Below, in pieces: positions 39,667 to 44,103 of a DNA stretch of 44,103 bases. Each line of letters opens with the position of its first letter. Position 1 is the stretch's first letter. Both the position numbers and the translations under genes were made by a program. Source of the stretch: Gracilibacillus halotolerans (GTDB lineage Bacteria > Bacillota > Bacilli > Bacillales > Amphibacillaceae); assembly GCF_014206945.1 (NCBI RefSeq), contig NZ_JACHON010000021.1, positions 1 to 44,103 of the forward strand, read 5' to 3'. The notes below the pieces were generated by a model. The model did not search any database. It worked only from the letters and a program-made list of their open reading frames with translations, and had not been told where the DNA came from.

Positions 39667-39792
39667 CAGGCTAATTTGATAGAATTTGGCTATCTGATTG
39701 AAAAAGGAAATAGTTTTAGGAATAATGCAGAGTTGGAAAAAATGTATAATAACTTTAGAGTTAACTATTGGGAAATGCGTGCTAGTGAATAA
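39667..39792 (+). pseudogene. Orphan toxin tail upstream of the SUKH gene
   Basis: An open frame without a start encodes about 41 residues ending N-N-A-E-L-E-K-M-Y-N-N-F-R-V-N-Y-W-E-M-R-A-S-E and a stop. Ending 18 bases before the SUKH immunity gene, it occupies the place of a toxin C-terminus. The toxin family is not recognisable. Confidence 0.45.
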
Positions 39793-39810
39793 TAGGAGTG
39801 AGTTTAATCT

Positions 39811-40236
39811 ATGGACGAAAGAATTATTATAATGATTGAGAATTATGGTGAAGAAGATGACTTTTTTGGAGAAGTATTAGAAAAATATATTAATAATGCT
39901 GAAGAAAAACTAAGAGTTCAATTTCCTCGAAGTTATCGCGAATTTATACAAAAATATGGTTCGGGGGGGATATGTGGAGTTGAACTTGAAGGTGTTCAGG
40001 GTAAATTAGGAGCATCTGTAGTAGATGCAACAGAGAGATGGAGAAAATTAGGATTGGATATGAACTTAATTGTTATAGAGGACTCAGGAGAATTTGTTAA
40101 ATGTATGTACTGTGCAGATAATAATGATGGTAGAGTTTTTAGTTGGGGAAGGGAGGGAACAGATTTAAGTCCAAGATATAATATATTTGATGACTATGTA
40201 ATAGATATATTTCAAGAAGCAATTGACAACTTGTAG
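39811..40236 (+). CDS. SUKH (SMI1/KNR4) family immunity protein
   Basis: Cytoplasmic immunity protein of the SUKH-1 superfamily, which binds and blocks varied nuclease toxins. The family core A-E-E-K-L-R-V-Q-F-P-R-S-Y-R-E-F-I-Q-K-Y-G-S-G-G-I is split here as the helix A-E-E-K-L followed by F-P-R-S-Y-R-E-F-I. The central strand G-R-V-F-S-W and the helical F-Q-E-A-I tail also fit. Length of 141 residues is typical. TAGGAGTGAG lies before the ATG. Only a 41-codon toxin tail remains upstream, so it is now an orphan that may protect against toxins of related strains. Confidence 0.85.
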   Translation: MDERIIIMIENYGEEDDFFGEVLEKYINNAEEKLRVQFPRSYREFIQKYGSGGICGVELEGVQGKLGASVVDATERWRKLGLDMNLIVIEDSGEFVKCMYCADNNDGRVFSWGREGTDLSPRYNIFDDYVIDIFQEAIDNL

Positions 40237-40280
40237 AAAAATAATGAGGTTAATCTAAAGGATACTTATGAGTCTATTAA

Positions 40281-40592
40281 TATAATACAAATTTATGCTA
40301 CTTAAAAACATATGAGCGTAAAGCACTGGATTGCCAAAAAAATGAACAAATGCAAGAGATTTTAAAAGGGAAAAAAACTAAATACAACGGGCACTCAATA
40401 ATTGGACACCATACCTACAATGCTATGAACTATCCACATATAAGTAATAGAGGAGAATTAATTTATCCTGTAACTAGCAGAGAACGTTTAAAGGGATGGC
40501 ATGACGGAAGCTATAGTAAAAATGCACTTATATACCTGTTAATCGAACTATTTAGAAGAATTTTAATGGAGAGGAGAAAGATAGATGAGTAA
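40281..40592 (+). pseudogene. Orphan GHH/HNH-type nuclease toxin tail
   Basis: C-terminal toxin module without secretion domain. It contains Y-N-G-H-S-I-I-G-H-H-T-Y-N-A and Y-P-H-I-S then I-Y-P-V-T and W-H-D-G-S-Y, the pattern of small GHH/HNH nuclease toxins. An ATG at 40350 lies inside the domain and has no ribosome site. After S-Y-S-K-N the expected ending appears to shift frame (bases near 40525-40555), leaving an altered tail that overlaps the next gene by eight bases. It is probably inactive as a toxin but might still serve as a recombination cassette. Confidence 0.65.
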
Positions 40593-40941
40593 AATAGCAA
40601 TTAATATAAGCCCTAATAGTCCATTTAATAAGTGTATACTACTCTTAAGAAGGTACACTGGTTTAGGAATTACAGAGATAAAATCCAAAATTGAAAACAA
40701 AGATTTTTTTGCCGAAACGGATGCAAATGATCTTGATAATATGGAAAATTTAAAAGAGTTAGTTGATAACTTATTGAAGTTAAATGCTAATCTGAAAATA
40801 TTTGATAGTAATGAATACGGTGAGGGGATTTTTAACTATCAGGAAATTTCTTACAATGAATTCATAAATAATATTAACCGATTAAAAGAAATTATGGAAG
40901 AATTGCAGGATTACGATGACGCTACGACTGACGAAGTATAA
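40585..40941 (+). CDS. Probable immunity protein of the GHH/HNH toxin module
   Basis: A 118-residue acidic protein, not recognised by family. It begins M-S-K-I-A-I-N-I-S-P-N-S-P-F-N-K, has R-R-Y-T-G-L-G-I-T-E-I-K in its first third and ends in a strongly acidic tail (D-Y-D-D-A-T-T-D-E-V). GAGAGGAGAAAG gives it a good ribosome site within the end of the toxin tail. Direct overlap with that tail makes it the likely cognate immunity gene. Confidence 0.7.
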   Translation: MSKIAINISPNSPFNKCILLLRRYTGLGITEIKSKIENKDFFAETDANDLDNMENLKELVDNLLKLNANLKIFDSNEYGEGIFNYQEISYNEFINNINRLKEIMEELQDYDDATTDEV

Positions 40942-40955
40942 GATGTGGAAATATG

Positions 40956-40998
40956 ATGAATGATATTTTTGTTAAATCACTTTATGAGACTATCGTTC
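40956..40998 (+). pseudogene. Truncated copy of the LXG immunity gene
   Basis: The first 33 bases from the ATG are identical to 36389-36421, and a few more bases match with two differences. The copy then ends abruptly at a terminator hairpin. Confidence 0.85.
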
Positions 40999-41034
40999 AG
41001 CATTTGATGGCCTTTAGATAACAAGTGCTTTTTG
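40999..41034 (+). terminator. Terminator after the truncated immunity copy
   Basis: AGCATTTG at 40999-41006 pairs with CAAGTGCT at 41022-41029 before TTTTTG. Stem and loop resemble the hairpin at 39115-39155. Confidence 0.65.
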
Positions 41035-41051
41035 TATGAAGGGGTGTATAC

Positions 41052-41444
41052 ATGATTAACTCAAGTAGGATAATGAATCCTCAAGCACTTACTGGAATTT
41101 TTGGAAGTATGCCAAATTTCAAAGGTTCTGAATTATTGAATGTCCAAATAAATAGTGATGGACCGACATTATTTATTCAATTATCTACTAAAGAGATTGT
41201 CAAAAATAAACCTAAACGATGGAGTGAATGGGACATAGTATATATTGAAATGTCATTTTTTGATGTGAAAAACTTGGAAGTAAATTCATTTGGAACTATT
41301 AATGAGATTGAGCAATTCGATATTAAAGAGATTGGGGAAGAGGGTTCCGTAAAAATTAAATGTAGTAATAGCACTTCTATAAATTGTTTATTTGATTGGG
41401 TAAGAATTGAACAAATAAGCCCTGGTTTACTAGGTACACCATAA
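41052..41444 (+). CDS. Imm50 family immunity protein
   Basis: A 130-residue protein fitting the Imm50 family. Family landmarks are L-T-G-I-F-G-S-M-P-N-F near the start, then N-S-D-G-P-T-L-F-I-Q-L, K-R-W-S-E-W-D and a late V-R-I-E-Q-I-S-P-G-L. It should be an all-beta cytoplasmic protein that neutralises a toxin C-terminal domain. AAGGGGTGT precedes the ATG. No matching toxin is found next to it, so it is an orphan immunity gene. Confidence 0.78.
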   Translation: MINSSRIMNPQALTGIFGSMPNFKGSELLNVQINSDGPTLFIQLSTKEIVKNKPKRWSEWDIVYIEMSFFDVKNLEVNSFGTINEIEQFDIKEIGEEGSVKIKCSNSTSINCLFDWVRIEQISPGLLGTP

Positions 41445-41603
41445 TAATTTATTAAGAAAAAAGAGTCTTTATGAGCATTGGCATTGCATTAAGAGCTAGA
41501 CAGTTTTTAAGTGATACTATTGATACAAGGGAGACAATGGTTTTTTACTCGGCGATGTTAGTAAGGTTGATATTTTAGAAAATTAGTAAAAGAGAATTTG
41601 TTT

Positions 41604-42032
41604 ATGAGTCGATTGCTATATACTTTAGATTTACAAACTATTGAGGAATTTTTAAATAAGGCCTTAACTATAGGGAGTGGGCAAATGCCAATTAAATATA
41701 GCTATGATAATAGAGAACTAGTAGTAAATAATATAAAGCTAGTCTTTGATTATAATATTCGTTTTGTGAAGGAAGTAAATACTATAGTAATTGTACTGCT
41801 TGAAGTCCCATATAACGTTAAATATCTAAACAATGTTTTTGGGGTAAGTAGCGAAGGAAAAATAAAATGGCGTATTCGAAAAGCAATAGATGATCACTCT
41901 ATTAAGAATCCGTTACCTTATGAAAATTTAATGGTGCATGGTGAAAATGTTTTTGTAACTGATTTCTACGGTAGGAGATTCTCGGTAAATCCTATTAATG
42001 GGAAGTTAATTTCGAGTGATATTGCAAAATAG
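41604..42032 (+). CDS. Hypothetical protein, possible immunity protein
   Basis: A 142-residue protein that I cannot name. It begins M-S-R-L-L-Y-T-L-D-L-Q-T-I and is rich in beta-type segments, for example Y-D-N-R-E-L-V-V-N-N-I-K-L-V-F-D and V-F-V-T-D-F-Y-G-R-R-F-S-V-N-P near the end. A weak AGAGA site precedes the ATG. Size, position and lack of export signals are consistent with another orphan immunity protein. Confidence 0.5.
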   Translation: MSRLLYTLDLQTIEEFLNKALTIGSGQMPIKYSYDNRELVVNNIKLVFDYNIRFVKEVNTIVIVLLEVPYNVKYLNNVFGVSSEGKIKWRIRKAIDDHSIKNPLPYENLMVHGENVFVTDFYGRRFSVNPINGKLISSDIAK

Positions 42033-42075
42033 ACTTATTTTAATTTATTATCCTGCAATATCATAGTATTTTTTA
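42018..42075 (+). terminator. Possible terminator overlapping the previous stop
   Basis: GATATTGCA at 42018-42026 pairs with TGCAATATC at 42054-42062 (27-base loop), followed by ATTTTTTA. Confidence 0.45.
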
Positions 42076-42154
42076 AATATATATTATTACCACTTTGACT
42101 GAAGCATCCCGCAACCAGAATAGATTTAATACGAGAGAGGATATTGAAGAAAGT

Positions 42155-42196
42155 AAATCACCTGTACAGCTTTGTCTACTTTAGAGGTGATTTTTA
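42155..42196 (+). terminator. Terminator-like hairpin in a gene-free gap
   Basis: AAATCACCT at 42155-42163 pairs with AGGTGATTT at 42185-42193 and is followed by TTTA. No gene ends directly before it, so it may mark a lost cassette. Confidence 0.6.
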
Positions 42197-42262
42197 AAAA
42201 ATAGAAGAGTTTCAGTAAACGTGTTTATTTGATTAGCCTCAACTAATTGGAGGAATAGAACA

Positions 42263-42550
42263 ATGGTATATAAATCACCTAGACGACTTAATAACACCTC
42301 AAACTTTATTAACGAAGCTGAAAAGGCGAAAATAAAGTTGGAATGTGAAATTAAAGCTCACGAATTAGGTCAAGGTAAAGATGGGACAATAAATCAACTT
42401 GAAAATTTCTATAAAGATATAGAACTAATGATTGAATCTAAAAGCCATATCCCATCATATCCAAGGATTATTACCGACACTTGGGATTTTAATAGCGAGC
42501 TTGGAATTCAATTATTAGATTTATATGAATTATATAAGAAGCTGGGATAA
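42263..42550 (+). CDS. Hypothetical small protein, possible immunity protein
   Basis: A 95-residue charged, helical protein starting M-V-Y-K-S-P-R-R-L-N-N and ending L-L-D-L-Y-E-L-Y-K-K-L-G. The middle has Y-P-R-I-I-T-D-T-W-D-F-N. A good TTGGAGGAA site precedes the ATG. I do not recognise the family; its company suggests another toxin-immunity accessory gene. Confidence 0.6.
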   Translation: MVYKSPRRLNNTSNFINEAEKAKIKLECEIKAHELGQGKDGTINQLENFYKDIELMIESKSHIPSYPRIITDTWDFNSELGIQLLDLYELYKKLG

Positions 42551-42620
42551 CTAACTTCAAATGCTGCTTATTATTAAGAAATGATATAAGAGATAACCTA
42601 AAAGAGGAGTGAAGGATATT

Positions 42621-42887
42621 ATGATGGTATATGTTCCTTTTGGTCTAGGAATAGTAATTGGCCTTATAATGGTATTAGCAACCAAACTCTTGGAGAAATT
42701 TAATTATACTCTATCCATACTTCCTTCAATAATTGGTTTTGTTGCTGTGGCAGTATTAATATTTGTATCATTCGAGGTTCGTGGTTTTGAAGGTGCCGGG
42801 TATGCTCTTTTAGGAATTCCGATATTTTTATTCTCTTTGTACACTCTTATAATGGCGCTCAACGACAAAAATAAGGCAAAAGAATAA
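42621..42887 (+). CDS. YesK-like membrane protein
   Basis: An 88-residue protein with three hydrophobic segments and a charged tail (N-D-K-N-K-A-K-E). G-L-G-I-V-I-G near the start and G-Y-A-L-L-G-I-P-I-F in the last segment match the YesK-like family of Bacillus, whose function is unknown. AGAGGAGTGAAGG lies before the paired ATG codons at 42621 and 42624. Membrane proteins of this kind sometimes act as immunity factors, but there is no direct sign of that here. Confidence 0.7.
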   Translation: MMVYVPFGLGIVIGLIMVLATKLLEKFNYTLSILPSIIGFVAVAVLIFVSFEVRGFEGAGYALLGIPIFLFSLYTLIMALNDKNKAKE

Positions 42888-42907
42888 GCTTAAAAGGTCG
42901 CAAATTC

Positions 42908-42953
42908 AAAAACTCGTACGACAATCGTTAGGATTAGTCATGCGAGTTTTTTA
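42908..42953 (+). terminator. Terminator closing the toxin island
   Basis: AAAACTCG near 42908 pairs with CGAGTTTT near 42943-42950, with GAC/GTC extending the stem inside an internal mismatch, followed by TTAATTAA. Confidence 0.65.
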
Positions 42954-43144
42954 ATTAATACAATAGAGGTCTATCCCATAACAACAAATCCCGCCAATAA
43001 TCTACAAAATACGGCATAAAGTCCTATGAGTTGGTATGAAAATGTAAATAAAATGAGAACAATTGAACTATCAATATGGAATAAATTGTGATATGCTAAT
43101 TTAAAATATGTACAAAAGTAGAGATTCTATACAGTGAGTGAAAA

Positions 43145-43151
43145 GAGGAGG
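43145..43151 (+). promoter_or_regulatory. Ribosome binding site deciding the YwqE-like start
   Basis: GAGGAGG lies nine bases before GTG 43161, whose product begins M-I-D-I-S like YwqE. An ATG at 43155 is only three bases away, and a GTG at 43134 lies before the site. Confidence 0.6.
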
Positions 43152-43160
43152 AAGATGTTA

Positions 43161-43895
43161 GTGATCGATATAAGTCCATACTTACTTCCGATAAACAGAG
43201 AAAGCACCTCAAATGAATATGAAGCAAAACAATTAATAAAGAAGGCGAAAGAGCAAGGTGTAACGAACTTCATTGCTATTCCACGTATTAGTGGGAGTTT
43301 TACGGATGAGAGATATTCCCATGTAGATGAAGTAGTGGAGTCCATGCAACAAGGAATGCTTAAAATTTCTCTCGCACAAACACTTCCTGTAAATGGAGGT
43401 ATCCATGACCTCATTAATAGAGGAGTAAAGAAACATAAAGGCCATTATTTATTCCTTGAATTGGTAGATTCGCATATTCCACATTTTATGGATCAACTAT
43501 GCTATGAACTGCAGCTACAAGATAACAAACCCGTACTTGTATTTCCGGAGCGGAATGAGGGGATACAAAAAGACCCTACCCAGTTATACAATATGGTGAA
43601 GAATGGTGTGCTTGTATTAGTGAGCGCGCAAAGCATCTTAGGTAGGAAGGGCAAAAAGACACGAAAATTCACACAGCAATTATTAGATCATAATTTAGTC
43701 CATTTTATTAGTTCGGATACAAATGAGCCAAAGAAATACGAATTATCGAAAGCTTGGAAACAAGTGAAACAAATGGTTGCGAGTGACCAATATCACCAAT
43801 TAAGAGAAAATGCAGATAAAATAGCAAATGGATCATCTGTCCGAACCGCCATGCCATCACGAGTAAAAAAGAAAAAGCTGTTGGGTATTATTTAA
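43161..43895 (+). CDS. YwqE/CpsB-like PHP protein lacking metal-binding histidines (pseudo-phosphatase)
   Basis: A 244-residue homologue of the CpsB/YwqE tyrosine phosphatases that dephosphorylate BY-kinases. Similarity runs along the whole length: the N-terminus M-I-D-I-x-x-x-x-L-P, D-S-H-I-P-H-F-M-D-Q-L, the F-P-E-R-N motif with D-P-T-Q-L-Y, and a C-terminal K-K-K-K-L-L-G-I-I like the end of YwqE. But the metal ligands are changed. H5 and H7 of the D-I-H-C-H motif are S and Y, T-P-H-H is I-P-R-I, the G-Q-E-I glutamate is a T, A-H-P-E-R-N is V-F-P-E-R-N, and S-D-A-H-N is S-D-T-N-E. It is therefore unlikely to be an active metallophosphatase and may bind the kinase or its phosphotyrosines instead. 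The frame is intact. Confidence 0.8.
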   Translation: MIDISPYLLPINRESTSNEYEAKQLIKKAKEQGVTNFIAIPRISGSFTDERYSHVDEVVESMQQGMLKISLAQTLPVNGGIHDLINRGVKKHKGHYLFLELVDSHIPHFMDQLCYELQLQDNKPVLVFPERNEGIQKDPTQLYNMVKNGVLVLVSAQSILGRKGKKTRKFTQQLLDHNLVHFISSDTNEPKKYELSKAWKQVKQMVASDQYHQLRENADKIANGSSVRTAMPSRVKKKKLLGII

Positions 43896-44103
43896 AATTT
43901 CATCAACCTATATCACTCCATGAACAAGACTGCAAACCATCCTAATATTACACATTAAATAATCACCGAGATTAACAATATAATCCTATAAGAAAGAATA
44001 ATTATACCTGAAGCTATTTCATAATTAGCTATTCTAAAAATGTTTAAAGTATCCCTAAGAGAAAAATGGGATTTTTAAAAATTTAATACTACGAACTTTG
44101 TTG

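Noticed and set aside
41473-41590. Short frames between Imm50 and the next gene
   Set aside because: Two overlapping frames give protein-like pieces (one beginning M-S-I-G-I-A-L-R-A) but neither has a ribosome site or a known family; may be a toxin remnant but unsupported.

Overview
The window is a low-GC Gram-positive chromosome segment, most likely from a Bacillaceae (Oceanobacillus/Virgibacillus-like, possibly salt tolerant). The basis is strong AAGGAGG-type ribosome sites, TagO and LytR-CpsA-Psr wall-teichoic-acid genes, small Bacillaceae families (DUF1659, DUF2922, YvrJ, DUF1540, YesK), an LXG toxin island and a GC-rich imperfect palindrome of a kind I remember from Bacillaceae genomes. 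The species cannot be fixed from the sequence alone.

Region 1 (1-13.3 kb) is a cell-envelope block. It has an AT3 acyltransferase, two very large secreted wall hydrolases (a glucosaminidase and an M14 carboxypeptidase) carrying the same alternating A/B SH3-like repeats, an OatA-type AT3-SGNH O-acetyltransferase, tagO and an LCP ligase. The first hydrolase appears to start at an ATT codon.

Region 2 (13.4-18.6 kb) holds small Bacillaceae genes (DUF1659, DUF2922, YvrJ, DUF1540, small membrane proteins), a DUF2798 gene split by an in-frame TGA, an XRE-TPR regulator, a nitroreductase-family protein and a 5'(3')-deoxyribonucleotidase.

Region 3 (18.7-30.0 kb) is a complete carbon-phosphorus lyase locus: a PhnF-like GntR regulator, phnG-H-I-J-K-M-L, a PHP-domain phosphoesterase probably standing in for PhnP/PhnN, and the importer phnD-C-E-E. 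A GC-rich palindromic repeat and a possible PhoP box precede phnG.

Region 4 (30.0-34.6 kb) has a NERD-domain gene flanked by two oppositely oriented arrays of a short degenerate repeat. A third array of the same family lies at 14.3 kb. In all three, cores recur every 20 or 21 bp. Next come a c-di-GMP-I riboswitch with its own terminator, a frameshifted LuxR-type regulator, and a Wzz-like modulator with its BY-kinase.

Region 5 (34.8-42.9 kb) is a polymorphic-toxin island. An intact LXG toxin and immunity gene are followed by decayed and orphan toxin tails (Ntox15/Tde-like, GHH/HNH-like), several immunity genes (Tdi1-like pseudogene, SUKH, Imm50 and unknowns), and remnants of an IS110 transposase and a serine recombinase. 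Beyond it (43.2-43.9 kb) lies a YwqE/CpsB-like protein whose metal-binding histidines are gone. It would normally sit directly after the BY-kinase, so the toxin island seems to separate kinase and (pseudo)phosphatase.

The strongest candidates for something undescribed are the 20/21-bp periodic arrays, the c-di-GMP switch in front of a degenerate-receiver LuxR protein next to a tyrosine-kinase pair, and the catalytically stripped YwqE homologue.
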